Assembly (NCBI GenBank): GCA_002049455.2
Contig: KV919000.1
Span: 59,384-123,383, forward strand
From: Porphyra umbilicalis
Lineage: Eukaryota; Rhodophyta; Bangiophyceae; Bangiales; Bangiaceae
DNA length: 64,000 nucleotides
Reading direction: 5' to 3'
Under the pieces are notes generated by a model, which was not told the DNA's origin, ran no database searches, and saw nothing but the letters and a program-made list of their open reading frames with translations. Below are positions 34,207-43,732 of this stretch, one piece after another. Numbering within the stretch: position 1 is the first letter of the stretch; every line of letters begins with the position of its first letter. Made by a program: the position numbers and the translations under genes.

Positions 34207-36479
34207 GATGTCGAGGCAGTCTTGGGGCGTCCGCCAACTGTGGTGGAAGCGGTGAGCACAACGCGACCAGGCAGGAAGGCAGATGTCTGCCACACAAGAT
34301 GACAATGGTTTGAGATGGGTCTGAAACGTGATTAGGGCAATGATATCAGAAAGCCAGACCTGAAGCACAGTGGGCATTGGCGGCAGCGCCGCCAAGAACC
34401 AAAGGCCACCACCGGTCAGACTGTTGTCAAACCAGACGCACTCGCATCAGTCCTCACGAGCTTGCCTGAGTGCCCCCGCACATCGGCGCCAGGACATGGG
34501 CCAAGACAACTGGAGTCGGCACTGAACGGGCCAGGCCACCGGGTGTCGCGCGTACCGTTGGCCTTGCTCGTCCTGCACATGCGCTGTGGGCGTGCCACAA
34601 AGAATATTGTTGTCAGGGGAGCGGCTTCCGGAAGCACACAACACGTCACAATGCAAGCCAGTAAATCACGCCCAAGCTCATGCCAGTGGGCAGGGCCCAC
34701 GCAACCTCCACAGAAGCCCTGATCTCATGCCCGTAAGACCGTTCAACGCTCGCCTCTTGGATGTACGTTGGGAAGGGCGCACCGCGCTCGCATCAGTGGC
34801 TCGTCATCTCCCGTTATCGTCCATTGCGGCGCGCATGGCGCGAATCCCAGATTGTGTCGCCCTCTCAGTCAACGTCCGGCGTCCAATATCCGGAAAGGGA
34901 TGGCGAGTCCTCCCCCGTTCAGTGAAGTAAAGCTGTCATGCAGAAAAGAAAGAATCGGTCCAGTGAGCCAGCCGGTCTACCTCATTGCGGAACAGCGCTA
35001 AGGGCAACGAATCGGTGAGAGTTGCCAGAGTGACGCAGGAGTGAGCGATGAACGACCTCCTTCCACGGCCGGGGCAGTCCGGCGAAAGGACCGGGAAGCT
35101 AGTCAAGGCAAAGCTCATTGACATCGCACAGGTATCTGGTTGGGATCGGCAGACCAGAGGCCACGCACGGATGCGGCTTTGGGCTCAGCACGCGAGACGC
35201 CGATGTCGGCAGGGATCACAGAATCGTCACCGATGGAAACTAATGCGTGTGGACGTGCGTGTGAGCGGTCGGCGGCGAGACAGTGCGTCTCTCGATGTGA
35301 GCGGTCCCCGAGTGGTCGCGAGGATATTAATTTGTACGCATTCCGTCCAAGCCGCGATTGATTCCAACAGCTGTTCACCTCAAGTCCGCTAAGTATAGCG
35401 GCTCTCATGTCGCGACAGACGGACAAAATAGAGCTCCTACAGGAGTGCGACACTGCGTGTGGACTGGGCAGACGTTCTGGCTGATGTGCCACTGGAGCGA
35501 TTATATGCATGCCATGTCTCCTTGACGTTCCGGTGGCAGGTGGCGCGCTCTGTCATGTTCTGCAGCCGCGCTACAGAGAACGCACGGACCCTGCCGCCAG
35601 GATGCGGTTAGCCCCGCAGAAGTCGGAATGAGTTCTAGTGTCCAATTCTGATGCAATTTTTGAGCAAACTTTTCATCATTACTGGACGGATGTGGCACTG
35701 CACCGGTTCCACCAGCTCGAGGCTGATAAGGAGAGCAGATGCTTCTTGGTCTCCCGCTACGCTGCCACGGTTGCATTTGACACCGGTGCGGGATGGGCCG
35801 CAGCAGCTGGGATGACGGTACCGCACCAACCACGCTAGCGCTTCAATGCAGGACGCAAGTCTGCCACGGGCAGGCGCTGGCTCCACGGCCGGGTGGTTGT
35901 CGGGCGCTCGGTCAGGCGGCCCATTGGACGCGGCGCTTGTCTGGGGCGCAGGTCGTAAGCTGCTTGCCGTCGGTCTCTCAGGCAGGTAGGGTGCCTGCAC
36001 CCCGAGCGTCGTTTACGCTCCGCTGCCTACCCCTGCAACAGCGGTGCGTTGCGCTGGTTAGTCGGCTGCTGCGGACGACGGCAGCAGACGTGGACGGCCG
36101 AAACGATTGCCTCGAGGAACGCGTGAACCTACCTGTAGAGCAGCTGCCTCGGCTCTGGCGCTGACCCAGTCGAGGTCATTGTCGGCGCGAAGACGGCGCG
36201 CGTGGCGGCCACGGCTGCCAACGCTTCCAAGGAGGACCTGGCGCTAGTGGCACAGGTCAGTTGCGGGGGCACAAGTTGTGACGTCTACCACTGCGTGGCC
36301 GCAGCAATAATGCACGCTGGGCGAACGGACCAAGCTGTTACGACGCGACCCGGGCGTGGCGGACTGCCACCACAGCAGAGCGCTCGACGGCAGCCGACCA
36401 CCAACCTTATTACGCTGCGCAAGGGCGAACGCTTGGCTGGTGGGCTGTGTACAAGGTCACGTGCTGGGTGTCGGTTGGT
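34207..36479. other. Unannotated region upstream of the H3 variant
   Basis: About 2.3 kb of moderately GC-rich sequence with short frames on both strands and no recognisable domain. It may include the terminal part of the neighbouring transposon and the promoter of the histone gene. No histone-type promoter motif is evident. Confidence 0.3.
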
Positions 36480-36887
36480 ATGGCACGCACAAAGAACACG
36501 GCTCGCAGGACGCCGCCACCGCCGCCCAAGCCCCGCGGTGCAGTGATTGGACCCAATGGCGTGACGCGCAAGCTGGCTCCAGGGGCCGGTGGCATTCGCT
36601 ACCGCCCCGGCACAATAGCCCTCCGCCACATTCGTACCTACCAAAAGGCAGACGCCCCGTTGCTCAGCAAGCTCCCTTTCAAGCGACTGGTGCAAGAGAC
36701 GGCTCATGATGTTGGGTTTGACTTGCTCATCCGGCCAACGGCGGTAGCTGTTCTGCAAGAGGCTGCTGAAGCGTACCTGGTGCAGCTGTTCGAAGACAGT
36801 AACCTCTGTGCCAAGCACGCCAACCGCAAGACAGTGACGGTGAGGGATATGATGTTGGCACGCCGGCTACGGGATGGACGTGTTTAG
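36480..36887 (+). CDS. Divergent histone H3 variant (centromeric H3 candidate)
   Basis: A 135-residue protein opens at ATG 36480 (an upstream in-frame start exists but [10 protein letters not shown] matches the H3 N-terminus). The histone fold is complete: [20 protein letters not shown] (alphaN), [18 protein letters not shown] (alpha1), [20 protein letters not shown] (alpha2), and [19 protein letters not shown] (loop 2 and alpha3). The tail is unusual: ARTK is kept, but position 9 is Arg rather than Lys, and a PPPPP stretch replaces the 11-15 region. The K14-K36 modification sites are not recognisable and the K79 position is Gly. Loop 1 ([10 protein letters not shown]) differs from canonical FKTDLRFQSS but has the same length, whereas CENP-A usually has an insertion. 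It is therefore either a CenH3 or another specialised H3. It is intronless and lies in transposon-rich DNA. Confidence 0.85.
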   Translation: MARTKNTARRTPPPPPKPRGAVIGPNGVTRKLAPGAGGIRYRPGTIALRHIRTYQKADAPLLSKLPFKRLVQETAHDVGFDLLIRPTAVAVLQEAAEAYLVQLFEDSNLCAKHANRKTVTVRDMMLARRLRDGRV

Positions 36888-37412
36888 ATGTGCTTGCAGC
36901 GTGGTCATGACATGTTTCATTGCTCCAAGACAGTGGTGAGGACAGGTATTATTGAACCACTAAAGATTTTGTTGCTCCACGACAGCCGCACACCCATTAA
37001 GGCGCTGCCGAAAAGCACATGTTTCCCTTGTCGGTGGGCACCTCCATGTACCTGTCTAGCACTCTCTTGCTGCTCAAAGAAACAGCGAGAGAAGTACTCG
37101 ACTGCGTCGCATGGGCAAGAGAAAAAAGGTGGCAAGCTCCCTGCCGTCACCGTCGACAACAGTGGACAGCATAGAATGACAAAGAAAACTCCACACCAGA
37201 ATGGCGTCGGTTACAAGACGACAGCTGGTCATGCTGGCATGCAACGAGATGCAGCATTGCAGGTTTGAATGCCCTGCAACCAATCGGCAGCCGTCCAATA
37301 ACACATCGCTCCTTTTCTGTCGACGTCCCCAACTCCTGACAATGGGCGCCCCAGAGTCCACAACAGAAGCGGGGTCCCCCTCTTCCACCTCCCCTCTCTC
37401 CTATTGGATGGC
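36888..37412. other. Downstream region of the H3 variant
   Basis: Contains the H3 3' UTR (no histone stem-loop found) and the first copy of a diverged duplication described separately. No gene supported. Confidence 0.35.
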
Positions 37413-37560
37413 CTAGAGCACAAAGATTGCTAGCCCTCTGCCATCGCCATTGACAATTGTGGATGGCAGAACGAGACACAAACGCCCCCACACCATATTA
37501 GCCTCGGCTTCTAGACGAGAGCTCGTCATATTGCCATGCCACGACAGGTGGCAAGGCGGG
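37105..37560. repeat. Diverged tandem duplication, two copies of about 135 bp roughly 315 bp apart
   Basis: 37110-37255 (agagaaaaaaggtggcaagc, then ccctgccgtcaccgtcgaca) aligns with 37420-37560 (agagcacaaagattgctagc, then cctctgccatcgccattgac). Both continue through caca(c)cagaatgg / cacaccatatta and a cgacagctggtcat / cgagagctcgtcat block. The second copy overlaps the 3' end of the minus-strand ORF at 37413-38222, whose C-terminal GRGLAIFVL has the counterpart GRELATFFLL in the first copy. Confidence 0.6.
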
Positions 37561-38222
37561 CGCGCGGGGAGGTGAACAACGTCATCAACGGCAACCATCT
37601 TCTGCTGGATGGGGTGCCGGTGTCGACCGAGAGAGACGTCGATGTCCTCCGACTCTCTCACAGCAACAGAAACCGTGCGGCCATCCTCACAACGCCCAAG
37701 TATGTAGTGCATGGCCCCGTTTGGCGTGACGTGGTTCTCGAGCAGCAGCCGCGTAACCATGTCGCCGTTCTGCCGGGAGAAGCATCGGAGCATCACGGTC
37801 GGAATCATGTGCACCGGAATCTCGAGGGCATCGAGAACGGCCCGGGGTGATTCCAGCTGCGCGCCACATGACGCCCGGCATTGGCGAAGAGTACACTCGG
37901 ACAGCTGCAGCCGCCGCAAGCGCACGAGCTGCAGCAGCGCCCCGTACGTGCAGTCGAGCTCCACCTTCACGATAGACGGGTCACGACCTCGAGCAACTGC
38001 GGCAGGCCTCGCTTGTAGTCGGTCCAACAGCTTGCCGCGCAGCGTAGACTGCAGTGCGCGCCCCGTGGCAAACTCGTCAACGCCAGCAATGGTGTACAGC
38101 CACCGTCGGGGGGAGAACGTGGTGTCTGACTCCCGCAGCTGCTGGGCGAAAGCAAGCAGCGTGGAAGGCACGCCCGAGAGCAGGACAGCCAGGCGATGCA
38201 AATCCGTGAACTGCTGCCGCAT
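37413..38222 (-). CDS. Unrecognised coiled-coil protein
   Basis: The frame is open from 38609, but its first in-frame ATG is at 38222, giving a 269-residue product beginning MRQQFTDLHRLAVLLSGVPS. If translation starts upstream by splicing, the preceding NTIESLAVEVQG extends the predicted coiled coil. The middle is helical with Arg/Leu-rich segments (LLQLVRLRRLQLSECTLRQC). The C-terminal part is polar (VSVAVRESEDIDVSLGRHRH) and falls into a duplicated sequence. I recognise no family. Composition and neighbourhood suggest a transposon-derived gene, but a host gene is equally possible. Confidence 0.4.
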   Translation of the reverse strand: MRQQFTDLHRLAVLLSGVPSTLLAFAQQLRESDTTFSPRRWLYTIAGVDEFATGRALQSTLRGKLLDRLQARPAAVARGRDPSIVKVELDCTYGALLQLVRLRRLQLSECTLRQCRASCGAQLESPRAVLDALEIPVHMIPTVMLRCFSRQNGDMVTRLLLENHVTPNGAMHYILGRCEDGRTVSVAVRESEDIDVSLGRHRHPIQQKMVAVDDVVHLPARPPCHLSWHGNMTSSRLEAEANMVWGRLCLVLPSTIVNGDGRGLAIFVL

Positions 38223-40380
38223 GCCCTGCACCTCGACCGCGAGGGACTCAATTGTGTTGGCAGCAGCGACAGCTCGTCCGTCGGTAGCATCTGGGACCGC
38301 TGCTGCGAGGGGGGCATCGTCGATAGGCGCTGATGGGTCCGCTGCGTCCGGAGGCAGGCGCAAGCGACCTTGGGTGGCGCCACTGCCCGCGGCGGGAGCG
38401 AGGATGGAGGGAAAGTCCCGTGCTTGGGATGATAGTTGCGACGCAGCATGCACATCTGGGGATGTAGAAAGCAGCGGACGAGGGTGGTGGTTCAGCGAGG
38501 AAGATGGACTGTGTCCTTGCACAAATAAAGCATGAGGAGGACCAGGCCAAAGCGCCGAGGAATCAGGAAGAACACAACGGTATGATGAACTAGTCAGAGG
38601 GTGAAACACGGCGGCGTATTCTTAGGAGCCCACCGACAAAAAGGCAGTACCAGGCCACAGAAAAAAGACGAACAATATGACAAGGCCTTCTGTTTAAACG
38701 CACCTGGCCGTTGATTGACCGCTATCCATGATCTTCAGGCCAGGCACAGGGAACTGAGGACACGAAGAGGGCGCTTGGCGTATCTGCCAAGGTAGCAGCA
38801 GGTGACCGGCTGGCACGCAGCGGGACGGGAGTAGCCGCGTGCGAGGAGAGAGAAAGCAGGTAGGTATCGTCTGGACTCAGGAGCTGGCCGTCCCAGCAAC
38901 GATAGAGAGACGTGGCGGCGGTGACAGAGTGCAAGGGGAAAGGGAGAATCTGTCGTCGTGGATGATGGCGCGGTGAGACGGAAGCGACGTTGCCGAGGAG
39001 GGCGGGAGGATCCGGATCGGGCTTGCCGGAAGAGGGCGAGGTACACGACGACATTGGGCCTGTGTCCTTCGAATTCAAACGGATCGTGCTTTGGTGGCTC
39101 AGGAGAGCCTGGCCGCGTTGCATGACACCCGCGCCCCGAATCCATGGTCCGGTTGTACTTGCAGGATTGAACAAGGCTGAAGAAAGAATTGAAGATACAC
39201 TAGTTAAATTCAATACATGGGTCACAGGTTGTGCCAGCTTCGTCGAGGAGGTGCCGCAGGCAGCGACCGCCTCCGCTGGCCACCACCCCCCACCACTGGA
39301 CACCGCCCCCGCCGCTGGCCGCCGCCCCCGCAGCTAGCCGCCGCCCCTGTCGCTGGCGGCCGCCGCCCCCGCTGCAGGCCACGGACGTGCACGCTGTGCT
39401 GCGTCCATGCCGCGTCTGCGTCACTGATGGCTGCCAACAGGCGGGTGAGCTGGCCATCAGAGCCGGCGGCGGAGGCGGCGCGCTGGGCCACCGCCGGCAC
39501 GTGCCCGCTGCGGCCGCGTTGCCGTCGGCCACAGCCGCGCCCTCGGCATCGTCCGGCTCGGCGGCGGCCGCCGGAGACGCGTCGCCGCCTGGCACTGGCA
39601 ACGGCGCGGGTGGCGTCCCTCCCCCCCCGCGCCCCCCCTTCGCGGTTGCGGCACCTTTTTGTGGCGACAACGCTCCATGCTGGTGCCGCCGCCACCCGCA
39701 TCGAAGTGATCGTGGGGCCGCGCGAGGCGCTTGCCGATCCGTCGCCGTCGACGACGCGGCGAGCCCGCCCCCCCCCTGCTCGGGGCGTTCGTGCCGCCAC
39801 TCTTGGTGCCACGGTGGGCGTCGCCGCTGCCACACGCCGGCGTCGTTGTGACGGCCCACGACTAGCTTGGTCGGTCGATGGGGACGGTCGAGCAAGACGC
39901 CCTCCAAGCGACGCTTTCGCGATCGCAGCGGTGACACCATCGGGGCCGTGGCGGTTCCCTAGCATTTTATGGTGCTTGTATCTGTCCTAACATGTGCGAG
40001 ATGGAAGACCGTAGCCCTTCAGTTCGGTTCTCTTATGTGGGGTGTGGGGCCGTCTTGGACGTGGTGTGCAGGTTTACATGGCAACAAGTGGGTGTGTTTG
40101 GGAGGGGGAGTGTTGAGTGATCTTGGACTTTCGGTAGGGAGGTGTCTTGGAGTGTCTTAGTGGCTTGACGTCCTTGTGTGCGTGGGGGTGGTGTGTTTGG
40201 GAGGGGGGGTGTTACGTTCTCTTGGCCGTGGGGCATGCGGGTGTCTTGAAGATTCTTAGGGCCTTGTGACCCTTGGTCGTCTTGCTTGGTTTCTTGGCTG
40301 GTCTTGCTTGACCGGCTTGACTTGCGTGACCGCGCGTCGTCCACCTCGCGGTTAAGAGCTCCTCCTGGGTAAGCAACCAC
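38223..40380. other. No supported gene
   Basis: Open frames at 39303-38722 (minus) and around 39217-39990 (both strands) lack recognisable domains. 39280-39380 holds gccgctggccgccgccccc-type short repeats. 40000-40370 is G/T rich on the plus strand and includes two copies of ggtgtgtttgggaggggg. Confidence 0.3.
40090..40215. repeat. Two copies of a G-rich 24-bp sequence
   Basis: ggtgtgtttgggaggggg followed by (a/g)gtgtt occurs near 40091 and 40190, each in a G-rich plus strand with several GGG tracts. It is a short direct repeat with possible G-quadruplex potential. Confidence 0.6.
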
Positions 40381-40785
40381 GACAGCCGACGTTACTCACG
40401 TCGCCGGGCCCGACATCCGCCTCGAACGACTGCGCCGCATCGTCCACGTTGATGACGTCGTAGTACAGGAAGCGGGCAGGAGAGACAGGATTGGGGAGCT
40501 CGCAGGGAACGTGAAGGGGGACTCAGAGAGTGGGGGACGACGGCAGTCGCTGACCTGCACGGGCGGCGTTGTGGGGTTGGATGCCTCCGACGGAACCGCA
40601 CAACCACAGCAGCGGTGCGTTCATGGTTTAAATGCGCGCTTCGTCGCAGTCCCGGCGTACCGAAGGTCTCAAAAAGCAGCGACGGCCGCCAGCGCCCGGT
40701 CGCCGGGAGCGGACGCTGCCTGGAAGCAGCGCATGTGCCACCGCCAGGAGGTGCAGGGTGTACCCACGTTGAAGCGGGCGCCCGT

Positions 40786-40902
40786 GGGTCAGCCCCGTGC
40801 CGCGATGTGACCTGCGGCCAGCATGGGTCAGCCCCGTGCCGCGATGTAACCTGTGGCCAGCATGGGTCAGCCCCGTGCCGCGATGTGACCTGTGGCCAGC
40901 AT
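40786..40902. repeat. 39-bp tandem repeat, three near-identical units
   Basis: Units 40786-40824, 40825-40863 and 40864-40902 read gggtcagccccgtgccgcga then tgtgacctgcggccagcat, with two point differences among copies. High identity implies recent duplication. Confidence 0.95.
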
Positions 40903-42722
40903 GACCTGGCCAGTCTTGGAGGTACGATCTCCGTGTCGGCGACCTCTGGTACTTCAGATCGAGTCCAAGGCCAGGGTGTCTTCCAGAACACGGTTTCAAT
41001 TCCTCTTGCCCACCCGTGAAGTCCCTACTTCCCTCCGCCTGGCTGCGTCGCAGGTCGACACGTGCATTTCGCACGAGACCCCCCTGCACGCGTCAGCAGT
41101 GGCACTCGCACAACCGACACTGGATGTCGCCCCCACTGGCACGAGCGCCTTCACCCTGTGTTGGGCACACCTCGAGTGCCACGGGCTCGCCGTCCTGCGG
41201 ACAGCGTCATCGTCCTGACTCCTGCAGCGCACTGGCCGTCGGTCCTCGTCGCCTCTGACTGTGTTCTTGTGGCCCTGGTCGTGGCAGTCGCCCCTGGGCA
41301 TGACATCGGCTGCCGTCGTGGTGGTCGCCACACTGCTTCTTTTGCGCTCGCCGCTTTGCTTTTCTGGGTCTTTTTCCCTGTTTGAGGGTGTCGTCCGAGC
41401 TTCCATGATGTCTTACGGGGACTAGCATGTACGGGTTTGTGGTCCGTTACAGTACTGAGCGTTGGATCGTAGTCGTGCATGCAAGCCAACTGTGTTCCCC
41501 GTCCGACACGCAGGTATTTGTCCACACATCATGCTCACGCTGTTTTCTGGCTGACGTTACTCTTGCCCTGCAGTCTGCGGTCGGTTGCGTCCGTTTGTGG
41601 CTCTTGTTTGACTGTTTTGTATTCAACTACGGTTCTGTCATTCACGTACGTTTCTTCCACTCCCGTTGATTTCTTCTTGTGCCTTGGGCAGGGCCCGTCG
41701 TTGACGACGCTCACAACCGGCGTCCTTTCGGGCGCGCTCGTCGGCCCATCCTCCTTTCCCTGCTCCCAACGCCACCAGTGCGCACGCGCTGCTGCCACCG
41801 TCCGTAGAAGGGCGTGCGGGCGGAGCAGGGGCCCTCTGCTTCCTCCAGTGCGGCACTTAGTCGACGGGCAGCGAGGCGTCTGCTTCCTCCAGTGCGGCAC
41901 TTAGTCGACGGGCAGCGAGGCGGCGGCCGAAGATCGCGAGCTCGTTGCTTTATGTTCAGACCTACAAGACGTTGGCAGACGGAGAGCACATGTATCCCAG
42001 CAGAGGGCTTCCATGATTTTCTTTGGTCACTAACCCCTGTCTTGCCCTTGCCTGCATGTTGCTTGTGTTTCATTGCTGTGGGATCTGGCTGGCGTGTTTA
42101 TCATTGTCCCTTCTTTGTGTTTGTTCCCTCATTGATGTTTGTTCAATACAGGGAGCTGACGTAGAGCGCTGGGCGTAGACGGGAACACCTATGAGCGGCG
42201 CCGTCGCGGCGGTGCGTGGCGTCGGAGTCGGGGCGCGCATAGCGACGGCGATGATGAGGTTCAAGAGGGCCGGCCGGTATTGAAGTGGCAACTGCGGCGG
42301 CGCCAGAGCGAGAGGGCGATGTCCAAGCGAGCGCTGGGAGGAGCGTCGGGGGGGGGGCGACGACGAGGATGGTGAGCGCGGGGGTGGTTCAACGTGTACT
42401 GCTAGCGACAAGAATGACCACAACCATCGTGGTAAGGTGTGCACAACACGTGTTGAGCGGTCCCTTGAAGGACATCACATCGCTGTTGCCGGTACACATG
42501 GTCTCCACGTGTGGCGAGAACGTGTGATGAGCGTTCAACAGTCTCATTGTCTGGCTGTCGATGGCAGAGGTCCCTGAGCTGGTGTGGTGAAATAGGATGA
42601 CCTCATGGCAGCATCCACGCAGTCAACAGCTGGTCAGCCATGCAGTGGGCAGCTGCTATTGTGAGGCATTATGATCTCGTTGGGCCTCCACGCAGGCTGC
42701 AGCTGTGGCGTAACCCTGCAGG
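40903..42722. other. No supported gene
   Basis: Mixed-composition DNA, 1.8 kb, with short frames on both strands and no recognisable product. It includes the 44-bp tandem duplication annotated separately. Probably transposon-derived or intergenic. Confidence 0.3.
41835..41922. repeat. 44-bp perfect tandem duplication
   Basis: tctgcttcctccagtgcggc followed by acttagtcgacgggcagcga and ggcg occurs twice back to back (41835-41878, 41879-41922) with no mismatch that I can see. Confidence 0.95.
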
Positions 42723-42758
42723 GTCAACTGTTGCCCACAGCTGTGGGCAACAGTTGAC
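42723..42758. repeat. Perfect 36-bp palindrome
   Basis: gtcaactgttgcccacag is followed immediately by its exact reverse complement, with no spacer. It could be the fused ends of a transposon, a recombination product or a dimeric protein-binding site. Confidence 0.95.
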
Positions 42759-43176
42759 AAGCACATTCCTGGCATGTGTTTAGATCGGGTGCTGGCACAC
42801 AAAATGGAAGCATATCCAGAGAACCAATCCAGGGGAACAGCCTGGTCGAGTTCTGCCCAACATGACAGGAATGTGACTGGGGAACCTCTGGTCTGTTTGC
42901 TTGTCAAATAGCAAAATGTGCATGAGATCCGAGTACGAAAATAATGAGATCGTGGACACCCGTTTCTCCGTTGTGAGCATTGCCCTGGGACCTGCTGTGC
43001 GGCGGCGGGGAGAGGGTGGCGGGGCGGGCGGGCGGGGCGGGGGGCGGCGGTGGGCGACAGCACGCCGCGCCGCTGTGCCACGTGTTTGATCAACCGCCAA
43101 AGTCGACCCGGTCCGTGCCTCGGCGGCGCGTCGGGGCACGGCCGCGACGCCGGCGCGGTGCCCGCAGGTGGCCACA

Positions 43177-43706
43177 GCCGACTGCCGGCGGCCGCTGCCG
43201 ACTGCCGGCGGCCGCTGCCGACTGCCGGCGGCCGCTGCCGACTGCCGGCGGCCGCTGCCGACTGCCGGCGGCCGCTGCCGACTGCCGGCGGCCGCTGCCG
43301 ACTGCCGGCGGCCGCTGCCGACTGCCGGCGGCCGCTGCCGACTGCCGGCGGCCGCTGCCGACTGCCGGCGGCCGCTGCCGACTGCCGGCGGCCGCTGCCG
43401 ACTGCCGGCGGCCGCTGCCGACTGCCGGCGGCCGCTGCCGACTGCCGGCGGCCGCTGCCGACTGCCGGCGGCCGCTGCCGACTGCCGGCGGCCGCTGCCG
43501 ACTGCCGGCGGCCGCTGCCGACTGCCGGCGGCCGCTGCCGACTGCCGGCGGCCGCTGCCGACTGCCGGCGGCCGCTGCCGACTGCCGGCGGCCGCTGCCG
43601 ACTGCCGGCGGCCGCTGCCGACTGCCGGCGACCGCTGCCGACTGCCGGCGACCGCTGCCGACTGCCGGCGACCGCTGCCGACTGCCGGCGACCGCTGCCG
43701 ACCGCC
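43177..43706. repeat. 20-bp minisatellite, about 26 copies
   Basis: The unit gccgactgccggcggccgct is tandemly repeated with almost no variation from 43177. The last four or so units carry ggcgaccgct instead of ggcggccgct, and the final one ends ccgccagcg. Because 20 is not a multiple of three, all frames on both strands stay open and give 20-residue periodic peptides. It begins just past the 3' end of the ankyrin gene. I do not call these frames genes. Confidence 0.97.
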
Positions 43707-43732
43707 AGCGTGGGCGGCAGGGGACCGGGCGC

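Noticed and set aside
36447-36479. Upstream in-frame start adding [11 protein letters not shown] to the H3 variant
   Set aside because: The H3 N-terminus ARTK directly follows the second Met, as in all H3 proteins, so the upstream residues are probably not translated.
43177-43706. CRISPR-like array
   Set aside because: Units are directly contiguous with no spacers, and the genome is eukaryotic.
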